44,339 bases of DNA, from the NCBI GenBank assembly GCA_049999765.1, contig JBNGIQ010009257.1:44770-89108 (forward strand), written 5' to 3'. Shown in pieces: positions 10,235-19,183 of this stretch. Origin of the DNA: Phaeoceros laevis. Lineage: Eukaryota; Anthocerotophyta; Anthocerotopsida; Notothyladales. Position 1 is the first letter of the stretch. Each line of letters opens with the position of its first letter. The translations under genes and the position numbers were made by a program. The notes under the pieces were generated by a model. It did no database searches and was not told the origin of the DNA. It worked only from the letters and a program-made list of their open reading frames with translations.

Positions 10235-12228
10235 CTGTGTGTCTTACCACTGCTGGCGCACACACACCAGCATGGTTTATTGATTCAGGTGCCTCTGCGC
10301 ACATCTGTCACAACAAGGCTTCTTTCTGTGAGTACGAGCCGTACAAGAACGCCCAAGCGGTGCTGCTAGGAGATGAGAGCACGTTACCAATTGTGGGCGT
10401 AGGCAAGGTGATGTTACCTTTACATCACGGAGGCAGCCTGGAGTTACATGATGTTTTGCATGTACCTGCAATAACAAAGAATTTACTGTCAGTTCGCCAG
10501 CTTACAGCAAATAGAGCATTGCAGGTGTCTTTCCGAGGGGACAAGTGCAGAATAATGAGGAGTACGGATCCAGTGGTGGTAGTTGCTGAAGCCTATCCCG
10601 TTAATGACATTTACCAACTGAGTATTCCGGGTAGTAAGCTACCTACCTTGAACCTTGCTGGACTTGGTGGCAGCGTCTCCTCGCAGGAGGCAGCTACTGT
10701 TTGGCACTTGCGGTGTGGTCACCCTCATGGAAAGAAGCTGCAAGCCATGGCCAATAGCACTCTGTATTCTGATGGTATTCCAGGTCAAGTGGGGGACCTG
10801 CCGCTATGTGAAGCATGTGTCTATGCTAAACACCATGAATTTGCTTTTGACAAGTCAGGAGCTCACCATGCAGCAGCCCCGTTGGACCTGGTGCACTCAG
10901 ATATTTGTGGCCCCATTTCAGTTCCGAGCATTGGTGGAGGGTCCTACTTCATGACCTTCATCGATGACTCTACCTGATACTGCATGCTATATATTCTGAA
11001 GCATAAAAGTGAGGCCTTGGAGACATTTAAGGAGTATTTGCTCCTGGTAGAACGTCGGCATGGCAGATCCTTGAAATGCCTGTGATCCGACAATGGTGGG
11101 GAATATACCTCAAATGCTTTTCAGGAGTATTGTCGGGGTCTCGGCATTCAACGCCAGCTCACTGTTCCGTACACTGCCCAGCTGAATGGTGTTGCTGAAA
11201 AGAAAAATCAGCTGCTGCAGGAAACAGCAAGAGCACTTCTCAAGCAAGCTGGGTTGCCACGCTCTTACTGGGGTGAAGCGGTTAACACAGCTAACTACTT
11301 GTTGAATCGGCTCCCTACTAGGGTGTTATCTGGCACTACACCATTTGAGGCATGGTGGGGGAGGAAGCCAGCTGTACGTCACTTGCGCATTTTTGGTGCC
11401 CCAGCATATGCTTTTGTACCCAAGCCAAAGAGGAAGTCGAAACTGCAGGACAGAGCTGATAAGCTAGTGTTCATAGGTTACTCTGACGGCATCAAAGCCT
11501 ATAAGCTGTACAATGTAGTGACGAGGATAGTAAGTCATGCCAGGAGCGTTGTATTTAATGAGCGCAGTGTGATGCAAGTACCTAGTTTGGTTGTACCTGA
11601 CACTGGCATCGATCTCGGGGAGTTGATGCAAGACTATACTGCAACTGAGGACGAGGATGCAGCTGCTCTCTACCCTGCATTCAGCCATGGTGGAAGTAAT
11701 AGTTTTGTAGTCTCGCATTTTGATCAGACCAGTGAGCCTGCAAACGACACTGTAGAAATTGATGCTGAAGATGATAACCTTCCTCTTGAGGATGATGGTG
11801 GTGAAGGTGTGGTACCTGAGCATGTTGATGACAACATGTTGGACCAGGATTCTCCAGAGGTACATGGACCTGTTCCAGATGCACCAACACATAGGTATAG
11901 CTTGCGGGAAAGGAACAGACCCTGGAAGGAGCCTCCGCTGGAAATGGAGGACTGGCGCCCCAGTAAATCCAAGTCTAAGACAAGGAATGCTAAGAGTGGA
12001 TCAGGGAGTGCACCAGCTACCTCGGTGGACACTCCAGTGGGGGCACAGGCTGCAGAGGAGGTGTTAGCTGGTGCTGCAGAGATGTTGGAAGATGCACCAG
12101 CCTCAAGTGCATATGTCCAGGCTATGGTGGCGGCCAGCACAGATCCTTTGGAGCCTGCTACTTTAGCACAAGCCTTACAGGGTCAGAGGCAAAGCAGTGG
12201 AAAAAGGCCGTGGATGATGCGTCCATAG
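10102..12228 (+). pseudogene. pol: copia-1 protease and integrase (pol, first part)
   Basis: In order: the zinc-knuckle end GHWARDC; an aspartic protease with WFIDSGASAH; a GAG_pre-integrase HHCC module (WHLRCGHPH ... CEACVYAKHH); and the integrase core with D in HSDICGP, D in SDNGGEY and E in GVAEKKN, so the triad is intact by eye. The C-terminal segment has FGAPAYAFVPK and KLVFIGYSDGIKAYKL. Two in-frame TGA codons (10975-10977, 11083-11085) stand where copia-2 has arginine; at the second, copia-2 has CGA. A long acidic linker (about 11600-11900) leads to the RT. The frame ends at 12228 because of a one-base deletion near 12182. Confidence 0.92.
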
Positions 12229-13724
12229 TCAATAATGGTACCTGGTCACTTGTGGAACTTCCAAAAGATAAAAAACCCATTTCCTGTAAATGGGTGTTTA
12301 AGCTTAAGAAGAAGGCTGACGGCAGCATTGAGCGATACAAAGCACGTCTAGTAGCCCGGGGTTTCTCACAAGTACCAGGTGTTGACTTCACCGAAACGTT
12401 TGCTCCAGTTGTAAAATTTACAACTCTCAGGATGGTGTTAGCGTTAGCAGCTCACCTGGATCTAGATTTGGAGCAGATGGACGTGAAGACCGCCTTCCTG
12501 CATGGCGAGCTTGAAGAGGAGATCTACATGCAACAGCCGGAAGGTTATGAGCAACCAAGGAAGGAACATTTGGTATGTAAGTTCAACAAAACTTTGTACG
12601 GGCTCAAACAGAGCCCAAGAGCATGGAATCAGCGTATAGATGCATACCTGAAGAAGCTAGGCTTCAAGCAAGGAACAACTGATCATGGGCTATATATGCT
12701 GAAAGAGGACGATATGTTTCTTATCTTATTGCTGTATGTGGATGATCTTGTCTTGGCGGCCACCAAGGGAAGACGGAGTTTGATGTGCAGAGTAAAAGAA
12801 TTGCTGAAGCGTGAGTTTGAAATGACTGAGCTTGGAGATCTCACATGGTGCCTGGGCATAGAAATTGCAAGGGACCGGACAGTTAGAAAGCTAACAATTT
12901 GCCAGCGCAAGTACATCAGGGAGAGTTTGAAGAGGTTTAACCTTGCTGAAGCAAATGGGTATGCAACCCCGCTTGCAGTTGGTCTGAAGCTAACCAGATT
13001 TCTGGTGCCCTTGACACCCGAGGAAGTGGAGGAAATGACCCGGACTCCTTACAGACATGCAGTTGGCACGTTGATTTACCTTGCAAATGTAACAAGGCCA
13101 GACATTGCATTCCCTGTTAGCATGGAGTCACAGTTTCTTGAAAATCCACATCTTGAACATTGGAGCCAAGTTAAGCGTACGTTCAGGTATCTGAAACAAA
13201 CACCAACTCATGGGATAACATATGTAGGCACAGATGAGGGCAAACTTACTCTGGAAGGCTTCTGCGATTCAGACTGGGCTTTGGACCTGAGCAACAGAAA
13301 GTCACTATCAGCCTTTGTGTACATGTTAGCAGGAGGGCCTATCTCCTGGTCTAGCAAGAAACAGGCAACAGTGTCTACCTCAAGCACTGAGGCTGAGTAC
13401 AAAGCTTTAACAGTAGCAGCGAAAGAAGCAATCTGGATAAGGAGGAACTTAGCTGATGTTGGGGTGGCCCAGAATGAGGCAACAATGGTGCACTGCGATA
13501 ATCAGGGCGCAATTGCGCTTACAAAGAACCCAGTGTTCCATTAAAAAACGAAGCACATAGAGATCCATCACCACTTCATTAGGGAAGTAGTAGCTAATGG
13601 ACAGATGGCTGTGACTTACATCTCTACGGCAGACAATCCAGCCGACCTATTGACAAAGGCCCTGTCTAGAGAGCTGCATACCAAACATGCAAATAGGCTA
13701 GGGCTTACAGCTTGTGACAGTTGA
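12183..13724 (+). pseudogene. pol: copia-1 reverse transcriptase and RNase H (pol, second part)
   Basis: This converts element RNA to cDNA. RT landmarks are NGTWSLVELP, CKWVFKLK, YKARLVARGFSQ, QMDVKTAFLHGEL, YGLKQSPRAWN and the active-site LLLYVDDLV. RNase H landmarks are GFCDSDWA, STSSTEAEYKAL, HCDNQGAIAL and, after a stop, TKHIEIHHHFIREVV and NPADLLTKAL. A TAA at 13542-13544 replaces the serine codon that copia-2 keeps in the same place, so the last 60 codons are lost without readthrough. The natural end is TGA 13722-13724. The frame is shifted by minus one relative to the integrase part. Confidence 0.95.
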
Positions 13725-13755
13725 AGATGCACAACTAGCTGCAAGCCACTGAACG

Positions 13756-14184
13756 TCAGTCACTCGGCAAAGTCTCGGCAGAGTAGAAGTTGTGGCACAC
13801 TCCCGGACAAGACTCAGCATCAATTGCAACTTGCAGCAGGTAGTATCCAGTCTGCCTACAGATGTATGATGGGGGCGCCCAGTTTGTGCCCTTGCAGACA
13901 AGCATACATCCGTGAGGTGTGCCTACGGGCAATAGGCGCCGTTGGTACAAGCTCAGAAGCTGTGATGTCGAGAAGGAAAGTGTCGCCTCAGCCCTGATGG
14001 TCTCCGAGAGCAATGTTGCAGTGACAAGGTGTGGTGGCGGGCGGTCGTGTTGAAGAGCATCATCCCGAGCGACTTCGAGCTCAGCAATCAACGTGTCAAA
14101 CTTGGCAGTAATCCAGACAAGAGTGGTGATCGCGCGCTCCAGCAGCCGCCGGATGACTGACAAAATTTGGAGCGTAAGCGCCAT
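13756..14184 (-). CDS. Conserved antisense ORF between pol and 3' LTR of copia-1
   Basis: An uninterrupted antisense frame of 142 codons from ATG 14184-14182. I do not recognise a family. The N-terminal half looks helical (residues such as TLVWITAKFDTLIAELEVAR). The C-terminal half is rich in conserved cysteines and glycine: LLPVG, GCMLVCKGTNWAP, ICRQTG and a later SCPGVC. Copia-2 has a clearly related antisense frame in the same place (35116-35403: LLPVG, GCVLTCRGVNWAP, FCRRTG). Many codon differences there are synonymous third-position changes, and one indel is of three bases. The overlapping sense frame that shares those third positions contains stops in both elements, so the antisense reading fits better. 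A promoter would have to lie in or near the 3' LTR on the minus strand. Function unknown. Confidence 0.6.
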   Translation of the reverse strand: MALTLQILSVIRRLLERAITTLVWITAKFDTLIAELEVARDDALQHDRPPPHLVTATLLSETIRAEATLSFSTSQLLSLYQRRLLPVGTPHGCMLVCKGTNWAPPSYICRQTGYYLLQVAIDAESCPGVCHNFYSAETLPSD

Positions 14185-14206
14185 GTGCGAATTAGGGCTT
14201 AAGCTC

Positions 14207-14215
14207 AAGTGGGGG
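14207..14215 (+). promoter_or_regulatory. Polypurine tract of copia-1
   Basis: AAGTGGGGG ends exactly at the TG of the 3' LTR; copia-2 has GAGTGGGGG in the same place. Confidence 0.8.
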
Positions 14216-14457
14216 TGTTGGAATGACGATTCGCTTACTCCAATCCGTCATATATAGGTCTAGGTTAGATTTGAACAGGCGCGTGTTTGTTTTAGGGCTA
14301 AGGACGGTTAGTTGTTAGGAACTGCCGAGTCTTGTGACGTTCACGCGAACGCGAACGTGCGCGGCTAATTCATTCACTTGTTCTCGTACTCTTGCGTATA
14401 TGCTTTCCTAGCGCGCTTGTGCGCCTAATCGATCCTGATTAATTTGTATATTCGACA
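14216..14457 (+). repeat. 3' LTR of copia-1
   Basis: 242 bases, differing from the 5' LTR at four positions, and followed by the TSD copy TGTGT at 14458-14462. Confidence 0.95.
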
Positions 14458-14462
14458 TGTGT
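14458..14462. repeat. Target-site duplication TGTGT, right of copia-1
   Basis: It matches 8014-8018 and marks the second half of the insertion site in unit B. Confidence 0.9.
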
Positions 14463-15260
14463 GACTGTCCGAGTTGTCCTGCAGTGTCTTCTCACACCTG
14501 AGTGTGCCAAGTAACCACTGGCTGGTGCGGTATCGCAGAAAAAAGGTCGGGAGGCAAGAGAAACACAGCCGGGACAAGCCCACTTGCTGGAAGGCAGCCC
14601 AACAAACGGTCAGAGCACAGAGAAGACTGTATAGGTTACTGGAGGCACCAGACGGATCGAGGAAGGAAAATCTGTGACCTGGAGGAGTTCTGGTGTATGT
14701 TCAAAGGATCAGGTAGGCAGTGTAGGGACGGACACGTTTGCATAAAGACTTGGAAAAAATCGTCAACTGGTCGGCTGGCTTAAGGTACTCACAATTCTAA
14801 ACCGAGACACACAAGGCTCAAGGGGCTAGAAAACGTTCGAGAGTACTGGCTAGTGCCCACACAATTATGAAACTGGACAGGATTTGTGCTAAGTTTGGAC
14901 ACGGGCTGGCAGCATGAAATCAAAAAACCTGGACAAAGGACTTGAGTATTGAAAGAAAACACAAGCTGAGGCACGTTTGGTATGGTAAGAGGCGAGGAAA
15001 CAAAGGCAAGAGCGTATGCTGAGAAGATATTGCGAAGGGAATGGAGGAAGGAGGAAGAAGGTGGGAAGGAGGGGCAGGAATAGCACAAGCTGCGACCAGG
15101 GCAAGGGGGAGCAGCAGTAGCACAAGCAGGGACCAAGGCAAGGAGCAAAGGAGCTGGGACTGAGGCAGATACAAAAGCAAAGCTTGCATTTGGGACTGAG
15201 CGAGTGTCAACTTATATAGGCTGGGCATCTTAGTAGACAATAACTGTTAAGCAGCCGAGT
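14463..15260. repeat. Tandem-array unit B, right part
   Basis: Continuation of unit B after copia-1. It is purine-rich on the plus strand (GCACAAGC / GGGACCAAGGCAAGG motifs), like the corresponding part of unit C, and ends with a minus-strand TATA box at 15211-15220. No supported ORF: those seen are low-complexity pyrimidine-strand frames. Confidence 0.55.
15211..15220 (-). promoter_or_regulatory. TATA-like box, minus strand, unit B
   Basis: CCTATATAAG on the minus strand, in the same relative place as the boxes in units 0 and C, downstream of a purine-rich plus-strand region. Confidence 0.4.
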
Positions 15261-15603
15261 TTAGAAAAAGCGAGGCAAGACAAAGTATAAACAAATGGGT
15301 ATTGCCGGTCTGGCAGCAGAAACTTAATGAGGCTTGCTGTCCAAAGTGATGTGGCAACTGTATGCCTAACACTTGTGTTGGCAGGAGAACATATTTTAAG
15401 CTGTATAGCCGTCATCCAGTCCGGATTAATCGGCATTGTAGCCCACCCTATCCAAAAAATCCGCTGTGTTACACACGTCTGCAGTAACATCATTCAGCAT
15501 CTTTAAACTTGTGGCGGCTTACACAACTCACGATGCGTACCTTAAATCATGCACAGTAGGTCTTAACTTGCAATGTATTTCTAGCAGGCTGGCACTAGTC
15601 TAG
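15261..15603. other. Unassigned sequence
   Basis: No ORF, RNA or repeat supported. It separates array unit B from the minus-strand copia remnant. Confidence 0.5.
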
Positions 15604-15923
15604 TGTAGTCAACCATGGTATAACCAAACACTCGAGATATGCTGCAGTTTGCAAACCAAAATTAATGAATAAATAAACACCACACATAGAGCATTGTTAA
15701 AATGGGGGGTTAGGGCAACCGTGCCCTAGCTCTCTTTATATATGATATTGAGTAACACAGTTTAGCGTAACTCAGTAATGAGCTTGATTTCTAACACTCC
15801 CCCTCAAGCTCAAACTATCTTTAACACTCCAAGTAGCTCACGAAAGTGTAAGAACTTATCTTTACCTAGCGACTTAGTAAAGATATCTGCTACCTAGTCT
15901 TCAGTCTTCACATGCATCAGGCT
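15604..15923 (-). mobile_element. Minus-strand Ty1/copia remnant (RNase H tail, polypurine tract, LTR)
   Basis: Read on the minus strand, 15923-15810 encodes the last 36 or so residues of a copia RNase H: VADIFTKSLGKDKF followed by FRELLGV, with one TAG between. It ends at a TGA. A polypurine tract (GAGGGGGAG, 15797-15807) follows, then an LTR starting TGTTAGAAATC at 15796. The LTR has an ATATATAAAG box and may end near 15604 (TG on the plus strand), about 193 bases. The rest of the element is missing beyond 15923, so it is 5' truncated or was cut by a later event. It is a different copia lineage from copia-1 and copia-2. Confidence 0.8.
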
Positions 15924-16782
15924 TCACCCCGCGCCTTTACTGATAGATGCAGATCGGCCCCTAGGCATTGTGTTATAATATATGCCGTCATTTCCGTACC
16001 AGAGGAATTGTTTCGGAAATAGTCAGAACGACAGCTTTCCAGGCGTCAGGACGAGACGGATCTCAGGTTTTCCGACCCTCATACATTGTTAGCCTCCTGA
16101 CGGCAGGCCCAAGCGCTGCTACTATACAGAGAGCCAAGGACCTGCACCCAAAGGTTGTTCAAGAGATCAGCATCACAGAATAGTCATGGTTACAGCCTAA
16201 GAAATGATCATCACAGTTCGACTCCTCGCATGATATCAACCTTCTAGAGATCCTTTTCGCAGTAACCATTCACAGACTGTAACTTTCACAGATACGCTAT
16301 TTGAGGCTCATCGCAGGATGTGTAAGCCAAGGCCCATTCCAAGCAAGCCATCTGACGATAAGAGCAAGACGATCACTACCAACCCGTCTTACTTCAACCA
16401 TCACCGCGAAGCACATGAGAACATGGACTGAGTTCTCATGGACTGAACCCAGGGAGGATCAGCTCTGGAAACAACACACTCAAATCTGCCAACCCCAAGC
16501 AGGTAAAGGACAGGCCCTAGTAACTCACTCGCGACGGGTTAATTACAAGTGACGTACAATCCACACATTGTCACCAATATTATATTGCGTCACTGCCACC
16601 TTCATGAACGGCCATACAGTCAAAATTTCGCGTACATACATGTCACCGCCAAAACTCAATCACCCACACCGCAGAATGTTTAAATATACACGCCAACGTC
16701 ACAGCAAACCAAACTTTATCCCAGAAAATTGTTTAATTACCTCTGCATTCATGCAGCCGGGATCCAACGGCTGGCCACCATT
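15924..16782. other. Probable 5' region of LINE-1
   Basis: No coding domain seen. The stretch leads into the LINE-1 ORFs in the same orientation and may hold its 5' untranslated region and promoter. The 5' boundary of LINE-1 cannot be placed from sequence alone; any start between about 15924 and 16700 is possible. Confidence 0.35.
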
Positions 16783-17325
16783 ATGACGCTCCTCGAACAA
16801 ACCACACTCCTACGAGGATTGCAGCACCAAACTCAAATATTTTGCCACTTAAACACCCCCCAAGCACCTCTGTTTAGTGCCTGTGCTTCTTATCATAACA
16901 TCTCAGTGGCTCAAGCGGGAATACTTTCAGGCATGTGTGATCACTTCGGATCGGTCCTCCCAACAGGAGTAAGAACAAGGTCACAACCCAGAAGGAGCTT
17001 GGAGCGCCTTCCTTTCGGCCAAACCTCTCAGACTATCTCGGTCACTTCCGTCTTGCACGACTCCACTTCGCAATCGGGAGACGATAGCAGCGGTCACTCT
17101 AGCTCCACCTCCAAGTCATCTGCCCCTGTTTCATCCCAACCCAGCGCAGAACAATCTATGGATGGACACAGCGGCTTGCTGGGAGGTCAATATGACTCAC
17201 AAGATCATGAGGGAGAGGACCTTTTGGCCAGCTTTGGACAAGACGTGCAACGATGGAGTGACGGCTACCACACACAACCGGACGCCCAGCAGCAGGCACA
17301 AGACCAGGATCCGGATCAATGGTAA
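16783..17325 (+). pseudogene. LINE-1 ORF1, N-terminal frame
   Basis: 180 codons from the first ATG (16783). The frame has no recognised domain. The second half is rich in serine, glutamine and aspartate (STSKSSAP, DVQRWSDG, PDAQQQAQDQDPDQW) and looks disordered. The frame ends at TAA 17323-17325, overlapping the ATG (17319) of the next frame, which is shifted by minus one. I read it as the N-terminus of the RNA-binding ORF1 product, split by a one-base deletion. A separate small protein is the alternative. Confidence 0.5.
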
Positions 17326-18203
17326 GCCCAGCTCGTGCAAACAACCTCTGTGCTTCTTCACTGTACGATTTCAATGACACAATAGCAATATATAGACGTC
17401 CAGCACCTCTACCGCCTCCCACTTACCAAATGTGGTACTCTGTCCCGGGAATCAGTTCGGGAGAAGGACTGGTGTTGGCGCAGCCGGGACGGAGTGCCCA
17501 ACAAGAAGACTCCCACATGAACGGCACACGTTTCATCACCGAGGACTATCTGCAAGCCAGATACCTCACGATGAGAGAGAGCGATCAACGATACACTGCT
17601 ACGGAAGAAACAGATGCAAAAATACAACACAAGCTGGCAGAAATGGAAATGAGGTTACTTCAGGTCATGGAGAAATCGGAGAGCGCAGTACAGAAGCAGC
17701 TGGCAGACATGGAAATGAAGCTACTTCAGGTGATGGAGAAATCTGAGAGTGCAATATTAAAGAAGTGGGAAGCTGAAAGGACAACTCTCCAAGCGCAGAA
17801 TGCGTATCTCGAAGGCAAGGTGGCAGCACTTGAGAAGGGGGGCAATGACCCTAGAGTGATAGCTAAGATTCAGCAGAATGTGTCCAACCTGGATAGCAAC
17901 ATCACGTTCCTCAAGAAGGCTATGGATGAAACCGGATTTTTCGATGGGAGGAAGCCCCAACAGCCTCAATCTGGAGAACGCAATGTGGATGTTCAAGCCA
18001 GGGGACTCATTGGGGAGAGCCCGGAGGGACGAGACCCCAAGAGGAGACTGTCGTTCCAGCCAGATTCACCGGACAAGCTGACAATGGTAACCTCACCGGC
18101 AAAAGGAAATGCACATCCTATGGCCACGACAGCTGGGCACTTAGGAACCCGGAGTGGGAGAAGCGTGCGCTTCAGTTCACCAGCCCAGTCAAGCAAGCAA
18201 TGA
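17319..18203 (+). pseudogene. LINE-1 ORF1, coiled-coil part
   Basis: 294 codons. Residues about 85-200 form a strong predicted coiled coil with a 22-residue tandem duplication (LAEMEMRLLQVMEKSESA then LADMEMKLLQVMEKSESA; 17631-17696 and 17697-17762). Charged, proline-rich, basic sequence follows (PKRRLSFQPDSPDK). A coiled coil followed by a basic region is typical of LINE ORF1 proteins, which trimerise and bind element RNA. No zinc knuckle or RRM is visible. It stops at TGA 18201-18203, overlapping the ATG at 18200. Confidence 0.65.
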
Positions 18204-18388
18204 TGGCAGCAGTGGCATCGTCCAGTCGAGGGAAGAAGGTTGTTGCAGCTTCACTACCGGTGACCGGCTCTCCCAAGCCACCCACTGCGCACAAACGAAG
18301 TCAGGATCAGGCCACGGGGTCAGTATTCGTCACAGCAGCCGATTTGGCTAAGGCAAGTCATACGAAACCACTCCTGAACCCTGCATGA
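18200..18388 (+). pseudogene. LINE-1 ORF1, linker frame
   Basis: A 62-codon basic, alanine/serine-rich frame (VTGSPKPPTAHKRSQDQ) that begins in an ATGA overlap with the previous frame and ends in another ATGA overlap (18385-18388) with the next. Best read as a continuation of ORF1 after a one-base deletion. Confidence 0.45.
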
Positions 18389-18896
18389 AAACTAAGCAAG
18401 GTCAGGTTCAGACGCCACCTACACCTGAAGAGATAGCGTTGTTCTCCACCAATTTGCGCAGATTCTTTGAACCCAAGATGTTCGTGTATGAGAGGGAGAA
18501 GCTTGACTCATGGAGGGATTGGAACGTGAGGCTCAACGGCTTTTCGGAGTACCCTGACGAAGTAGATAATATCGAATTGACTCTCATATATGTGGTTTCA
18601 GGAGCATTACCAGTACGACATCAGCAAAATTTTTGGGATAAGTGGGGGCTGGGCAAACAAAATTAAAAAGACAGAGACGTGATGGAGGGCCCTTCTTTAA
18701 ATATCCAAGGAGCATCATCATAACACTGAAGACGATAGACTTTGCAAAAAATTCAGAAATTTTTTTGGCTGTGGACGATATGGTGCATTCTGCAAATAAG
18801 AAAGCTTTCGTGTCACGCATATTGGTAGGAAGAAGGACTTTCACTTGGATGAAAGGCTCTGCTCTACAACGCCATTTGTAATTTGGCTGCACAATT

Positions 18897-18938
18897 GTGT
18901 TTGGTTCTATGATTGCTGTGTTTGGTTCTATGATTGCT
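18897..18938 (+). repeat. Perfect 21-base tandem duplication
   Basis: GTGTTTGGTTCTATGATTGCT occurs twice in a row without mismatch, adding seven codons (VFGSMIA twice) in one frame. This suggests a recent slippage event. Confidence 0.85.
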
Positions 18939-19064
18939 GCATGATCTGGTGATGTTGTTCATAGCTGAGCCTCGAGTGTTGCAGAGACTGGAGACACATG
19001 GGTGGGAAACAATATTGTGCCCTGTTCCATTCACGAATCTGTTGGTAGAGGATGGACAGTCAGG

Positions 19065-19092
19065 GGGGTTACCACCTCCACGTGGTAACCCC
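19065..19092 (+). other. Hairpin 1 before LINE-1 endonuclease ORF
   Basis: Perfect 11-base stem GGGGTTACCAC / GTGGTAACCCC with 6-base loop CTCCAC, about 90 bases upstream of the endonuclease ATG. Confidence 0.75.
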
Positions 19093-19108
19093 ACGTTTCT
19101 GACAATCA

Positions 19109-19140
19109 CAGGTAGCAGGGGGGCAACGGCCCCCTACCTG
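19109..19140 (+). other. Hairpin 2 before LINE-1 endonuclease ORF
   Basis: CAGGTA pairs with TACCTG and GGGGG with CCCCC: 11 base pairs with a 3-base bulge (GCA) and a 7-base loop. It lies 16 bases after hairpin 1 and 44 bases before ATG 19184. Confidence 0.7.
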
Positions 19141-19183
19141 GCCACATCTTCCATGGATTCATTCAGTTGACCAACGCAGTAGA

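Larger units (their letters stand above)
8019..14457 (+). mobile_element. Ty1/copia LTR retrotransposon, copia-1
   Basis: A complete element of 6439 bases: 242-base LTRs, Met-tRNA primer site, gag, protease, integrase, RT and RNase H in copia order, polypurine tract and perfect 5-base TSD. Four differences in 242 positions between the LTRs (98.3 percent) indicate a fairly recent insertion. Even so, pol has two frameshifts and three stops, so it is non-autonomous now. It sits inside tandem-array unit B. An antisense ORF lies between pol and the 3' LTR. Confidence 0.95.
18385..19170 (+). pseudogene. LINE-1 ORF1, C-terminal part (three frames)
   Basis: Open frames 18385-18666, 18642-18881 and 18934-19170 follow each other with shifts. 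The first two join at GLGKQ/GQTK and read as one globular protein: FFEPKMFVYEREKLDSWRDW, WNVRLNGFSEYP, then FKYPRSIIITLKTIDFAKN. This could be a CTD- or DUF4283-like RNA-binding fold, but I cannot assign it. A 21-base tandem duplication (18897-18938) and two hairpins (19065-19140) lie in the last part, just before the endonuclease ORF. Confidence 0.5.

Noticed and set aside
10975-11085. TGA codons in copia-1 as recoded selenocysteine or readthrough sites
   Set aside because: They align with arginine in copia-2 and fit CGA to TGA mutation; no recoding structure was recognised.
14789-15240. Minus-strand leucine/proline/serine-rich frames that resemble membrane proteins
   Set aside because: They are translations of a purine-rich plus strand; three overlapping frames are open at once, which is typical of biased composition.
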